The position numbers and the translations under genes were made by a program. A stretch of DNA of 64,000 bases from contig CM023540.1 in assembly GCA_013350335.1 (NCBI GenBank), positions 21,519,828 through 21,583,827 of the forward strand, given 5' to 3'. Below are positions 8,906 to 20,769 of this stretch, one piece after another. Every line of letters starts with the position of its first letter. Position 1 is the first letter of the stretch. Under the pieces are notes generated by a model. That model had not been told where the DNA came from. It ran no database searches and worked only from the letters and a program-made list of their open reading frames with translations. The DNA is from Chimonanthus salicifolius (taxonomy: Eukaryota > Streptophyta > Magnoliopsida > Laurales > Calycanthaceae).

Positions 8906-10299
8906 ACTCATATGTAGAATCCATCTTAAAGGGCGAGCCCGCTCCAAAAATAAGACGATGAGCCCCACATCTAGCCTTGTAAAGTCTAGATTGGAGATCA
9001 TTAGAATATTCATTATATAAATAAATATCTATAGTCTAGTGATAAAGATATCTTATTTTTTATGTTTATAGGAACATCTCAATTAAAATGGTGAACAAAA
9101 ACTAAATTTAATTCTATAAAGATAAAATTATCTTTTATTTTTGATATTTCATATAATACCTTCAATGAAAAAATAATATAAACTACATTTAGCAATTATG
9201 AAACAAAAAAGTTGATGTCCTTTCACCTATTGTGTTTAGCCTTTTTCTTATCATTCTCCACATAGGGTTTGAAGAATGTCATTCCATTGTAGACAAACAC
9301 ATCATTTAAAATTTTATTAATAAATTCATTTCTGTGGGTCTTTTAAGGTTTTGTATTTATACTTCATCTTATAAAATATTATATTCTTCGTTATTATGTA
9401 ATCTATCATGTCTTCCTTTATTATATTAATTTAAATTTTTAAAAGATTCTCTCTTCTACATTTAAAATATACATCCATTTTATGATAAAGTTATTGGTTG
9501 CATGGTCTTTTCAGTTCCTGTAAAAAGCTATGAAGTGTGGGGTCAACTTTTGTCAAAATAAACTGCAAATTAGAACATGTGAGTGATCTAACTTCACTTA
9601 AAAGGACAAATAATTCTCTTGTATTGATATAAATCTTTCTCAAAATAAAATTGTCAAACCATATGTGATGAAAATATGATCATATACCAAACCCGAAATT
9701 AACATTAAATATTGGTCAACTCAACGAGTAGTTTTCATCTAATAGTCTCTAAAAGTCAACAAACTCATACTAATGCAAGGACTTTTTGCAAGCAAATTCA
9801 GAAACAAAATAAAACTATCGAAAGCCCTTGGTACTTGTATGATCAATCAAACTGATAGAAGTAATAAACACCAAGAAATTATTCATTGTAATTCAGTGAT
9901 TCAGTTCATAAAAATTGGTGTAAAATTTTAATGACAGTTTTATAAAAATAAAGTCGTCAAATTTCACTTTTTAAATTCAGTCAATAATTCAATTCAAATA
10001 ATGTACTCGAACGTGCACACCAATTTATCGTAAACTGATTTAATGGACAATTTTTTATAAATAAGATGGTTAGAGAGAGGTGGGTAGAGAGTAGAGAGAG
10101 TCAAGGGTCAAATGGGTTGGATGGGAACAGTGATGTTGATGACAAGTTGCTTGAGATGCAGAAAATTCCATTAATGGATGGTTGCTTTGTTTGAGTTGGT
10201 AGAGTAGATAGAGGAGAGAAGTTTGTTTTTTAGTTGGTGTCAACTTTCTCAAGAAAAACCATTCACGCGTTTGTGATGATGAAATCTCTTACTTTGACT
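8906..10299. other. Intergenic, nothing recognised
   Basis: Very AT-rich, with scattered poly-A/T tracts. Reading frames are short and of random composition. A GA-rich patch at 10075-10105 has no coding support. Confidence 0.4.
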
Positions 10300-10720
10300 G
10301 CCATTGCAGATGTTGAATGAGATACAGAAGCTTAGGTGGTCTCAAATCTCAATAGTCAATAGAATTGGGTCCACCTTTCACCTTGATTTGGTCTACAGAT
10401 TGACATTGGATAGTGACCCAACCCATCCCGCCAATACAATATTGTCCGTTTTGAGCCTAAAGTCGGATTCACACAATTTTCAATTGACGAGCCAATCCAC
10501 TATTACTTTCAAAAGACTTTGTGTTGGAAAAGAGAAAGCCTTCAACTTATATACGAGTGAGAATCCTGTTCACTAGGCCGATGTGGGATTATGAACATGC
10601 CCCTAGGCGCTAATCCCCATGTACCTGGCGAATTTATCTCTAAGTGGTGCTATCTGAGTTAAGGCATAGGCCTCCCCCTTTGGGTGGAGTACTACAACTT
10701 TTCAACAAATTAATTTAATT
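10300..10720 (-). repeat. LTR-retrotransposon-like remnant with conserved GGACAATATTGT motif
   Basis: On the minus strand it reads ACTCCACCC, GGGGGAGG, ATAATCCCACATCGG, a TATATAAG TATA-like box, and then CTCAAAACGGACAATATTGT followed by GGCGGGATGGGTTGGGTC. The same motif order (CCCACATC then AA.GCGGACAATATTGTG) occurs at 56270-56530, and the second motif at about 23880. These are typical of short plant LTR elements. No TG..CA ends with target duplication were found. Confidence 0.45.
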
Positions 10721-11614
10721 TTGATTAGTATTTGCTCAATTTAAAACATCATCTTAAATCTTGAGATGTTAAGATTATTATTTGAATGAGTTAATTACTG
10801 TTCTAAAAATCAAGTTAAATTGTACCAGTTGAACCTGAATTTGTACCTCAAGTTGTTAAAAGATTATTATTTATTTTATTTCTGCTTTTTTCTTTCACTG
10901 GAAAGGCTATAGTTCATTGTTTACTATTATATTATTATACTAAATTTTCAATTTTTATACTTTTTTTATTTAATATAATATTATACTAATGTCATGGTCT
11001 AAAAGGATTTGACTCTATAGTTGAACTTTTTTCCATAGAACATGGCATTCCAATGATCACAGTCTATTGAGGTTGAATTCTTTCTCTCTTTTTTTCTAAT
11101 ATTAAATAATTTTAATTTTTTAAAAAGACTTATTAAATGAAATATGGTATGTGCAGGCCCCTTTTATGTTTCTCCTCCTCATTGCTACAAAATAACCTAA
11201 AATTTGCATTATTATATTGTTTAGAATCAAAGAGGATCGATCTCATCTCTCCATGTGCTGATTCCTGTCAATGTATCTGCAACTAAACTTCGCAATAATG
11301 CTGATACATTGTTAGATTCTTATGCTTTTCTTTTCCCTTTTATTTAATAGAAGGGAATGGATAAAATACCAAACTTGGTTTTGTCTCAATCTTATTATCA
11401 TCATCTGATCAAAGATTAGATGGTCACAAAAATGTAAGACCATTGATTCCTCAAGAGCTGCTCCAATTTTAATTTGAGGACACCTTTTACCTCCATATTT
11501 TATTCAACAAATATGATTTTTCTTTGAATACTTCACTTTCTATTATCGTTTGCACTAATAAAGGAAGATAAGTTTAGAATTAAACTAGAGATCTTAAATT
11601 CGATTTCTCTTAGA
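10721..11614. other. Intergenic, nothing recognised
   Basis: AT-rich. No credible frame or repeat structure is visible. Confidence 0.4.
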
Positions 11615-11954
11615 TAGGACTGCAACTCGGGTCGAGTTTTGGCCTCACCCACATGATCCGACCCGAGAAATCATGCAGGTCAAATAGAGAATATCGGGTC
11701 AGCCGGTCGGGTCGGGTCAGGTTGAAAAGATAAAAACCCGCATGAAATTCGAGTTGGATTAGGTTGAGGATTTTACAAGTTGACCTGACCCGATCCGATC
11801 CAGCTAAAATAAGTTCAGCATGCTGGTTGATTCAGAATTCGGGTCGGGTCGGTTATGAAGTTCGGGTTGAGAGGGATCGAGTTCCATATATATCAACTCG
11901 GGTTGGATTGGGCTTTAAAGAACCCGACCCACCCGATTCGAGATTGCAGCCCTA
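11615..11954. mobile_element. hAT-like MITE with GGGTCGGGTCGG core (340 bp)
   Basis: It starts TAGGACTGCAACTCGGGTCG and ends GATTGCAGCCCTA, an imperfect inverted repeat (TAGGRCTGCAA). The interior is rich in GGGTCGGGT and GACCCGACC on both strands. Flanks ctcttaga and ttctcaga match at 6 of 8 positions, consistent with a decayed 8-bp target duplication. It is compositionally similar to the element at 60923-61270. Confidence 0.65.
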
Positions 11955-12658
11955 TTCTCAGACTTACCATGATGCACGAGATTTGCTTTCATATATTGTA
12001 CAATTAGTTTTATCTCCGATGTAAAGTGACAATACCCATGACATCTAAAAAGCTCTTAATCTAGAACCAGTCTTTTCTTTACTTTTTTACGACCGTTTTT
12101 CATCCTAATAACTATGATTTTGGTAGTGAGGAGTGAGTTTTCCATCTGTGGAGACAGTAGGTATGTACATTTTCTCTCCAACCATGTAATGTAGATTTAA
12201 AATACTAAACTTGGAATCTAAATTGAATTATATAATTAAATCGTCATCAATGACAACATGGTGCTGAAAGAAGCCCCCACAGCATTATATTGCTAATCCA
12301 ATTATCTTGGTTGTGATCTTTTTTATTACTTTACTTTTAATGGATACCAAACATGATTATTATATGTTGCTGGTTTGTCTGGAGCTTACACAAATTACAT
12401 TTATTTTCTACACAGCATTTTCTGCCTTTCTTTGCATCTTTCTTTCTTTTCTTTTTAAAAAAAATAAAATTGTGTGATCTGCATTCTAATGTTTTTCAAG
12501 ATATGGAATCATTGAAGAAGAAGTTAAAAAAAATGCAAGACATGCCCACAGTATTTTTAGTAGAAATGACATTTAATATTGAACTTTAATAATCAGCTAA
12601 TGTAATGATGTTTTAATGAGATCATGGTTATCTATCCTATAAGTTTATTTTCATATTA
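11955..12658. other. Intergenic, nothing recognised
   Basis: AT-rich. The short frame at 12353-12589 is low in complexity and has no domain. Confidence 0.4.
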
Positions 12659-12815
12659 CGTGGGTGTAGTTCAACTGGTTGTCTCCTACCTCAGGAAGCG
12701 AGAGGTTGCAGGTTCGAACTCCTATGGCCTAACTTTGGTGTGCTCTAGAGGTAGTGGGCTCACACGTGAGAGTTTTACGCTGGGTATCCCACGGTTTTCC
12801 ACATGTAAATTAAAA
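12659..12815 (+). mobile_element. tRNA-derived SINE, family 1, full-length reference copy
   Basis: Starts GTGGGTGTAGTTCAACTGGT (A-box), has GAGGTTGCAGGTTCGAACTCC (B-box) about 35 bases later, then a tRNA-unrelated body (TTTGGTGTGCTCTAGAGGTA, TTTTACGCTGGGTATCCCAC) and an A-rich tail after CCACATGTAAATT. The A- and B-box spacing is that of a tRNA gene, but the acceptor-stem partner is absent, so it is a SINE and not a functional tRNA. Confidence 0.85.
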
Positions 12816-12884
12816 AAAAAAGTTTATTTTCATCATTGAATGATAATATTAAAAAGGTTTAATTGAGTATAACTTTTTTTTCTT

Positions 12885-13045
12885 AGATAACATGGGTATT
12901 TCAATGGAGGTGAGACTAATCCCACGAACACACGAAATTATACGCAAGCCTCGCGTATCGAGTAAATTCAGAAGGAGTCGAATTCCAGACCTCTAATTTA
13001 ATCTTAAAAATTTAGATCAACTGAGTTACCCGTATAAAAAAAAAT
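12885..13045 (-). mobile_element. Possible tRNA-derived SINE (third type or diverged family 2)
   Basis: On the minus strand GGGTAACTCAGTTGATCTAA resembles a tRNA 5' half with an A-box, followed about 40 bases later by GAATTCGACTCC (B-box-like). The 3' end runs into AAGAAAAAAAAG. It shares GGGATTAGTCTCACC with sequence at about 61868. The boxes are imperfect. Confidence 0.45.
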
Positions 13046-13675
13046 TGATAAGTGTTTATGGTCACAATATCAAAATTGTTGATCTTCTGTTCATATGTAA
13101 CATGCTGGGCTCATATACAAAGACAGGATGGTTGACTAACATGAACATCAAATTCAATTGTCATTTAAAAGGTGAATGTACATTAATAATATTCTTTATA
13201 ATTAATTTTTTTTAACACCCCTTCTATTATCTTTAGAAAAATCATATTTTTTATAAACCATCACATCTTTCTAATCTTGTTAAAATTTTCACGTCAAAGT
13301 ATACATTAATATAATATTTTTTATGTGCACATAATGAATTCTTTTTAAAAATATAGATTGGCTACCAAATTTTAAATACAAGCTCAATGCCACCATGGAG
13401 CAGCTGCCTAAATTTTGTCCTTAGCCCTATATGATTGGCCCACAATTAGACGATCATTATCAAAGAGATTTCAATTCATTAATATAATCCATTAATTATT
13501 TGATTATTAGAAAAGACAACTACATGAGAACTTACTATAATGAAAAACTCAATCAAGAGCAAACATGGGCCAAGATAAAATCCGATCATGAGGAAGGACA
13601 CGCAAGTCTAATAAAAACAATGATAAAAAATAAGCAGTTTATAATTGGCTAAAGGCCCAAATTCATTAATTTGGA

Positions 13676-13815
13676 GGAATTGTCCCCACCACGAAAAGTC
13701 TTTCCGAGTAAGTGAGAGTCCCGTGTTCGATTCAAGCTCAACTCCATATAATTACTCTCTAATAAACTTATTCGATGCTTAAATTGATAGATTTATACAT
13801 GTCTTGAGAATTAGT
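13676..13815 (+). mobile_element. tRNA-derived SINE, family 2, partial
   Basis: GTGTTCGATTCAAGCTCAAC contains a B-box-like core and the family-2 hallmark TTCRATTCAYGCT. It is followed by the body words TGATAGATTTATACATG and CTTGAGAATTAGTAAG. Compare the copies at 27985, 48755 and 63045. Confidence 0.55.
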
Positions 13816-14029
13816 AAGATGAAATGGTTGAAATTGCAGATCGACTACATATATCTGCAGATCTCACTCTCATATTTTATGGGCAAATGAGAGAGATCCA
13901 AATAATCTAAAAAAAAATCATTTGTATGCGCAGGAAATTAAAAGAAAAATGAAAAAGAAATAAAATGACGCGGGTTTTTCAGTTTCCTTATTATTATTAT
14001 TCCCTTTTATATTTCAAATTACAAACAGA

Positions 14030-15525
14030 TTACGAGGGGAATTCAATACAAGAGCTCGAATTCCATGAATCTTGATCTAAAGCCAATCTCTGACACTGAG
14101 TGGAAGGATCAACTTCTGATTTTCTGTCATCATCATCATAAATAAGATCCCAACAATTGAAATCATCCAATTTCCACAGTGACAAGGATTCTGACCACTC
14201 CATCCAATCCCCACAAAGGTTGAATTCTTCTGGAGTAAGAGAGGAATTGGATGAAGACGTGGAAGAGGTAGACGAACAGGGAACTAGAATTTCATGGGGT
14301 TGGATTAGAGGGACTTCATCAGTGGAAAAACTTGGGGATTCGCTTAAGAAACCATCAGCTTCTGTGCCATTTGATGAACTTGAAATGCTCTTTTCTTCTT
14401 CTGTTTCATCAGAAATAGGTGCTTGAATGGAAGTGTCATTTCCATTGTTTTCCTCTGCATTTTCAAATTCAGCTCTAGAGGAGGAAAGTTGTTGTTGGGG
14501 CTGATGTTTCGGCTGCTGGTTCTGTTCTTGATCAGTAGAAGGAAAGAGAGGTTTATGAGTTACAGGGTCAATTCCCATCTTCCTCAGCTTCTTCTTGATG
14601 TGGGTATTCCAATGGTTCTTTATCTCATTGTCAGTTCTACCAGGCAAATGTGCAGCTATCTTAGACCATCTGCAGGTTAGAAAAGGAAAGCATTTAATTC
14701 AAGTAAATTTTAGCAGAAAACTCAAACTGAGCATGCACTAGCATTATCACAAAATCTTACCATATCTGTCAATAAAGATCCTGTTGAAATCTTTAAATTA
14801 AATAATAGTAATAATAATAAAAGAAGAAAAGGAAAAGCAATGGTAAGAACCTGTTGCCAAGACGGGCATGGAGATCAATGACCATCTTCTCCTCAGATTC
14901 TGATAATAAACCCCTCTTCAAATCAGGCCTTAGATAGTTGGTCCATCTCAGCCTGCAGCTTTTGCCACACCTCAACAGACCTACAGAAACACCCATAAGA
15001 ACAAAATTCAGAAGAAAAAAAAGATTGGAGGAAAAATAAAAGGAAAGAAACAGAACCAGACAAGTATTATTAAATCTTTTTCCTGCTATAAATCTAAATT
15101 CGAAGGTGGACAAGCTTTTCTAATCGTAAACAGAGTAAGGGAAAAAAGAAAAGAAAAAAGGGATACAAAAAGTATTTCTCTGTTTCATTTCTTAAACAAA
15201 AACAATATTTGTTCTTTCCATAAGAAAACAATGTTCAAAAACTCTAAAAGTAAGCAATGCTTCAACAGAATCCACATCAAAGAACACATGAAGAAGAGCA
15301 AAAACAACAGACACCCATAAAAAAAAAAAAAAATCATTGTTTTGGACCCAAAGAAGTTCATTTTCGTGTCAGAAATTCAAGAATCCCAAGACCTGCAAGC
15401 TTAGGAACGGCTCTCCAGCAACATTGGCCATTGGTGAGGATGAAGTTTATTAGCTTCTTGTCTTCTTCAGCTGTCCAGGGTCCTTTCTTCAATCCCACTT
15501 TGTCACAACACGGTTGTCTTCCCAT
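14030..15525 (-). CDS. R2R3-MYB transcription factor, MYB20/42/43/85 type
   Basis: Three exons on the minus strand: 15393-15525, 14851-14980 and 14030-14669. All junctions are GT-AG in the two positions usual for R2R3-MYBs. The product is 300 aa. R2 covers about residues 14-62 and R3 about 67-113. The start [17 protein letters not shown] and the region after R3 ([18 protein letters not shown]) are diagnostic of the MYB20/42/43/85 clade, known to regulate secondary-wall, lignin and phenylalanine genes. The R3 helix ([10 protein letters not shown]) lacks the bHLH-interaction signature. The C-terminal half is Ser/Glu/Asp-rich and ends with an acidic aromatic stretch ([14 protein letters not shown]), a likely activation region. 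The start is chosen because MGRQPCC is the conserved N-terminus; the longer upstream frame is 5' UTR. A nuclear DNA-binding role is inferred from family. It appears intact. Confidence 0.95.
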
Positions 15526-15596
15526 TCTCACAGACCAAAGCCAAAAAGGGAGAATCAATGCAGAGTACAACAAAACAGAGACTGAGCACTGAAGGG

Positions 15597-15611
15597 AGAG
15601 AGAGAGAGAGG
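15597..15611 (-). repeat. GA/CT microsatellite in MYB 5' UTR
   Basis: A (GA)n run on the plus strand gives a (CT)n leader about 75 bases upstream of the MYB start codon. Confidence 0.8.
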
Positions 15612-15647
15612 CAGACAATGGAGGAGCAAAAAACAGCTAACCATCGT

Positions 15648-15658
15648 CTATATATAAA
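15648..15658 (-). promoter_or_regulatory. TATA box of the MYB gene
   Basis: TTTATATATAG on the minus strand, 123 bases upstream of the MYB ATG, is a strong plant TATA match at a fitting distance. Confidence 0.7.
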
Positions 15659-16221
15659 ATCATCAACCCCAGCAGAAGTCATCATGCACACGTGTTTGAC
15701 AGTAGACGTGGCATGTTCGCACGTACCAGGTCGATTTCGAGGAAAATGTCACCTTATCTAATGCCTTTACTTAGTTTAGAAGCGTGAAGAATCGACGGGA
15801 GATATGTCAGAGAGAAGGAGGGAGTGAGAATCTACTGCTTGCCCAGTACAAGACAATCTCTTCCCTCTCTTTGAGCCATTTTTGCCGCTGCCACTATTCT
15901 TTTTTCTCGGGTTCACACCTTCACGGGGTGATTTACCTGGGGCCCACGACATCGTGTGGGGCCCATCATGTACAGGGTCCACTATTTGAAGAGTGTGGGG
16001 CCCAATGAATTTGGGTGCAACCCTCCACCTTCCCTGTGGCTCGAGATGGACTCCAGGGCACGGATCGCTTCCTCTCAGAGTCTCACTGTCTAGTAGGAAC
16101 AGTGACTTGACTAGACGGGAACGTACGTGGAACTGTCGGTGTCCCAATTTCCCCAATTTCCCCATTATTAAAACTTTTTATTTGCTTTTTTTATTATTTA
16201 GTTATTAAAGTCATTGTTTTT
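15659..16221. other. MYB upstream region with repeated GGGGCCCA words
   Basis: From 15938 to 16010 the plus strand repeats GGGGCCCAC, GTGGGGCCCATCATG and GTGGGGCCCAATGAA. GGCCCA-type words can be TCP-binding sites in plants, but the cluster may also be a repeat. Nothing coding is seen. Confidence 0.35.
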
Positions 16222-16345
16222 TTTTTAATTTATATATTGGAAACCATGGGATACCCAACCTAAAATCTCCAGGGGTGAGTCCACTACCTCTAGGGCACAC
16301 TAAAGTTAGGCCATGGAGGCTCGAACGTGTGCTGGAAAAGATTTA
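16222..16345 (-). mobile_element. SINE family 1, 5'-truncated copy
   Basis: On the plus strand: poly-T, then AAACCATGGGATACCCAACC, TCCACTACCTCTAGGGCACA and GCCATGGAGGCTCGAACGTG. This is the reverse complement of the family-1 body down to the B-box. The A-box end is missing. Confidence 0.75.
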
Positions 16346-17060
16346 AACTTGTAAATGAAGGTAAGCAACACCCATAGTAGTTAATGATTTTGCGATGGCA
16401 AATGCCACGTTACCAAATCGTATCAGAGTCAACTTGAAAGCATTATCACGTGGGTTCAAGGGCACTGTAGTGGGGATCCCCTTAATATGTGGGCCCTCCA
16501 AAAAAAGGTGTGGGTCCCCTGTCCACCAGAGAGCATGTCACACAGGCGTAATTGTGCTCTTCTTTTTTATTTTATTTTTGCTATTAACTGACGCATTCTA
16601 TCTTCATGAATTGTGCAATCATTAATTTTCAATTTCAAAGTTTTCTCACATGCTCGAAACGATTTCAGTTTGGGATTTTAATACCATTTTGGATACCAAA
16701 ATTTTCACCGTGTATGAATTAAAATTTTGACAAAAAATTGACAAACTTTAATGTTATTGTAAGTTCTAAACCGAATTACATTGCTCTCTAAATTCAAAAT
16801 TTCTAACGTCAAAATGTTCAGTACGCATTAGTTGCAACTAGTTCATAGGACGTTGTTTATAATTTTGTATGGGTTGAGTCTATAGTTTAAAATTTTAAAA
16901 AGAAATTTATATAAGTCAGTCTAAATTGATTGATTCGATACAATTTTAAATCTAAATATCAGATTCATTTAAGTCAACTCCAAAAGTTAGACTTAATTTC
17001 TTAAATCGATAAAATTTTAAATTGAATTTGAGTTTTGAATTTTTGAATTATAGTTCGATC
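16346..17060. other. Intergenic, nothing recognised
   Basis: AT-rich, with no supported gene or repeat. Confidence 0.4.
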
Positions 17061-17210
17061 CAGGGGTCAAATATGTATCGACCGATACATATAGGTTTAT
17101 ATATATCGGTGATATATATCACCAATATCGGCCGATATTGATTACATTTTTTTTTAAAAAAAAAAAAAGAGAGAGAAAAATATCGGTTGATACCGAATTT
17201 TTCACCCCTG
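17061..17210. mobile_element. hAT-like MITE, ATCGGCCGATAT family (150 bp)
   Basis: Starts CAGGGGTCAAATATGTATCG and ends GAATTTTTCACCCCTG. The flanks are gttcgatc (17053-17060) and gttcaatc (17211-17218), an 8-bp duplication with one mismatch. The core has ATCGGCCGATATTG and a poly-A/T stretch. It is one of the shortest members of the family here. Confidence 0.85.
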
Positions 17211-18849
17211 GTTCAATCTAAATCATTAAAAAAAAATTAGAGAGGTAAAAATTGCATGGATAAGATGCCCTAGTTTAAAGAGTATAGTTTTTGTTCTAGT
17301 TTAATAATACACTTAATTATAGGTTTTTAGTATTTATCAGCAACTTCATTTTTATCACAATTATCCCATGATAATATCACAATGACAACGTGATACATCA
17401 CGAAATTGTTAGTTCTTTTCTCTTATAAAAATTCACAAGTCCTTCTATACTCCAGTCCACACGACTCAAATCTTCACTTTTCTCAAATTTATTCATGAAT
17501 TTCAATTTTAAATGTTATTTTATTTATATATTTATCTACATACTTTCAAGTAATTTTTAAATATTATATTTTCATGAGATTTTTTCCAATCAGATCAAAT
17601 GCTTTCCACAAGATTTTACGTTCTTTCTACCAAATTGCTACAATAAAATTTAATGGTTTTAATTACTCATTATGAACGTTGAAAGTAAAAAATGTGTAGT
17701 CGCCACTAAATAAAATAGAGAAGAAGAAAATTATAAACAACGGGTGTAGTGAGTAGAAAATATGGGTGTAGCTCAACTGATTACCTCCCGTCTTAGAAAA
17801 CGGTAAATTAATTTGTTAGTTGAATAGGTTGTTTTATAATCTTAAATAGGCACACAAGTATTACTACAAGTGATTTGATTCTTCTATTGTATATTTGAAA
17901 TGATATAATGTCAATAGCCATGTTTACTTTGATATTCATGGTAGTGGTAGTTTCATGTCTATGGACGATATTTGTCTAAATGAGTTAAAGTTGATGTCGG
18001 TTAATCTAATATTAGTAAGATTTTTTTTCTTTCTACGTTTTCACTTCATTAAGACTCGAGTCTGACTCAACCACATGAAATCACCCATTATGGCCACACG
18101 GACAACGAGTGTCGGTATATTAATAAGATTTTTAAAATACTGCTAAAGTCTCTAACTTAAGAATATGAAAAATATCTAAAGGCAGGAAGAGTTTGCATGC
18201 GTAAAAATATTTATAATTTTTTTATTATCATCAAGCTATCTTAAAAATGAAATAAATCAGTTGACTTGATTAAACTTGTTAATTCATTTATAAAAGTGGC
18301 TAGGTTCACTTGATCACAGTCCAAAAGACCCAATAACTAGTCAAGAAGTCAACTCAAACCCATTCTCTGAATCGTCCAGAAGTGGACTTTCATATAAGAT
18401 TGGATGCATGGCTTGAAATAGAAAGATACGAAAATTTACTTAAAACTAGACTCCGTTTTCTCATTAAGTTGAGTTAACTCGAAACGTTGAGCTAGTTTTG
18501 ATTGAACCAAAAAGTCAAGACTTGATAAAATTTATTAAAATAATATAATTTTTATATATTTTACATTATATATAAGTTAAAAATGCAAAAATACATAATA
18601 ACGCAAAAGTAAATTAAAAAGCATAATAATATAACTGTAAAATGACAAGTACATTCACCAAATTTAGTCATTTATTATTTAAAAAACTTAGTATGAGCAT
18701 ATGACACATTTAATAAATAGAAGATAAAATTAAAGCTTTCAATTAAGAGGACACATACATGGAACCCAAAGGGTTGGAGTGAGGGCCAAGAGAAGCGTTC
18801 ATACTTTGATTCCTACTTCACCTTAAAGGGTCACTCTCAGATTTATTGA
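17211..18849. other. Intergenic with a SINE 5' fragment at 17761-17815
   Basis: TGGGTGTAGCTCAACTGATT then ACCTCCCGTCTTAGAAAACGG (17762-17804) matches the 5' third of SINE family 1 on the plus strand. The rest is AT-rich, without recognisable features. Confidence 0.5.
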
Positions 18850-18943
18850 ATTTGTGTGGATAGAGAGATTTGTACATACCTCAAGAATTAATCGGGTATT
18901 ATAAGAGACCTGAATATCTTCGTCATAAATAAGAAAAACACTT
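18850..18943 (+). mobile_element. SINE family 2, 3' fragment
   Basis: ATTTGTACATACCTCAAGAA, TTAATCGGGTAT, and then ATATCTTCGTCATAAATAAG followed by A-rich sequence. This is the family-2 3' end also seen (minus) at 43165 and 48755. The neighbouring fold-back element begins in or just after its A-tail. Confidence 0.55.
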
Positions 18944-19745
18944 ACACAGATTTTATGATGGCTCAGCATTTAGACACCGCAGAAATCGGTTACCAGACAC
19001 TGAATTTCAGATTTTGAGTGGAAATTATGATTCTATCATTTCGCGTAGAATCGACCTATTGAACAGACAGTTCATTTTTACTTCGATCGATCGATCCCTT
19101 CGGCATAAAATCGTGCGATTGATTCCATGGGATCGTGCGATTGATTCCTCGAACACGAACGAAAGATGCTACCTGGAGAAATCGATCGATTGATTCTGTT
19201 TGCGAAGACGAGCGGAAGAAATCAATTGATCAATTGATTTTGTTTGCAAAGACGAGCAGAAGAAATCGATCGATTGATGTTTAAAATGTGCGATTGATTC
19301 TGTTAATTTATGCCACAGTAACGACATTATTTAAATAATAAAATTTCCTTTTAAAATTTTAAAGTTATTTTTTAAGCACTGTGTATTTTCAAAATTTCTC
19401 AAATTGAATATCCGGACTAATTACGATAACCTGATAAAAATACTTTAAAACTTCAAGGTCTTTTGACATCCCAAATGCTTAAAACAGAGTGTTTTACAAA
19501 TAAGGGTATCCCTCGGCTATACCGAAAACACATTTGGGAGTGTCAAAAGACCTTAAAGTCTTAAAGTATTTTTATCAGGTTATCGTAATTAGTCCGGATA
19601 TTTAATTTGAGAAATTTTGAAAATACACAGTACTTAAAAAATAACGTTAAAGTTTTAAATCTGTGTATTTTCAAAATTTCTCAAATTTAATATCCAGACT
19701 AATTACGATAATCTGATAAAAATACTTTAAGACTTCAAGGTCTTA
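18944..19745. mobile_element. Fold-back (Mutator-like) element relative with ATCGATCGAT palindromes, right end lost
   Basis: The left end, AACACTTACACAGATTTT, resembles the terminus of the 32288-38205 element. The outer part (19085-19300) carries repeated ATCGATCGATTGATTC and GTGCGATTGATTC words. The inner part (19360-19745) is a large hairpin: TTTTTAAGCACTGTGTATTT, then CCTGATAAAAATACTTTAAA, a loop, and the same in reverse complement, followed by the start of a second unit. That inner unit is nearly the same as the units at 36362-37850. The element breaks off inside a unit at about 19745, where a SINE fragment abuts. Confidence 0.7.
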
Positions 19746-19825
19746 ACCTTTGTGTACTCTATGGCTAGTGGACTCATCCGTGGAAGTTTTACACTGGGTA
19801 TCATGCTGTTTCTCACACGTAAATT
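19746..19825 (+). mobile_element. SINE family 1, 3' fragment
   Basis: CTTTGTGTACTCTATGGCTA, GTTTTACACTGGGTATCATG and CTCACACGTAAATT, then a (TA)n run to about 19843. It matches the 3' two thirds of family 1. Its junction with the truncated fold-back suggests a deletion breakpoint. Confidence 0.65.
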
Positions 19826-20082
19826 ATATATATATATATATATATCAATCATTTTTCCAAACTTATCTATCTTAATGATTCAAATTAGACCTAAAAAGTT
19901 CAATCATTTTTCATGCAAAATCTCAACAGATGATGTGGTCCTTGCTTTGGCCTTAGTTTGCTTTCTTTTTCGTCAACCAACAAAGGTAGAAACTAGAAAG
20001 GTTAACCACCCAAAGTCGTGACCAACACCAAAATTGACCCTCCATACACTAAACTCTTCTCTCTATTCTTTCTTGGGTGGAT

Positions 20083-20660
20083 TAGATTCCTAAGCATCAC
20101 CAAACAAAGAGAAATCCAAATCAAAGCTACCTTTTAATGTCTTTTCCATGTCATCTTCCATCTAACCTTTAATTAAAGATTAATAAATAACTAAGTTTTT
20201 ATAAAATTTTGAATGGATGAGATTTATAATTAAAAAGTTTTAAAACATATTTAGATGAAACTATTCAAGTTTACTCAATTCAATAAAATCCCAAGTCAAG
20301 TATGTCAATAAGCTTTGAAACTTAGATGCAGTTATTCAACTCAAATTGAATTTCAAATTAAGTCCAATTTATTTGAGTTTCAAATTAAGTCCAATTTCAA
20401 GTTTTTTAAACTATGACCCACTTACAATAATCATGGTAATCCACTCCAACTCTAAATAAATGAGTCCGTATCCAAAAAAATTATCCATTTAAATTTTTAA
20501 ATTTGAATATATATCTAAATATTTTATTTAAATTTTAAATTTGACGTACGAGGAGGATAAAAGTTAAGTTCGATTCAATTCTGTATTATCAATGGAAAAG
20601 GAGCAAAATGCATGACAAAATGCTTGGTCCCGACTCTTGAATAAGGTAAAAATAGACAGG
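20083..20660. repeat. Direct duplication 2, copy 1
   Basis: It shares long similarity with 22437-23130, from TAGATTCCTAAGCATSACCA through GACTCTTGAATAAGGTAAAA. It is non-coding. The copies differ by many substitutions and indels, so the duplication is old. Confidence 0.75.
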
Positions 20661-20769
20661 CCAATACTTGATCTAATGTCTATTAAAAGTTAATTTAATT
20701 AGATGATGCCAAAATATAGATTTTAAAGTCCTACCAATCAATGGTAAATGAAGTTATAAATAGGGAAGT

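Noticed and set aside
8494..9020. Overlapping phenylalanine-rich frames on the plus strand
   Set aside because: They translate the CACGGTTTT minisatellite of a MITE; all three frames are open because of the repeat.
12659..12815. A tRNA gene (A- and B-boxes with tRNA spacing)
   Set aside because: There is no 3' acceptor-stem partner, a tRNA-unrelated body and A-tail follow, and about ten related copies exist; this is a SINE.
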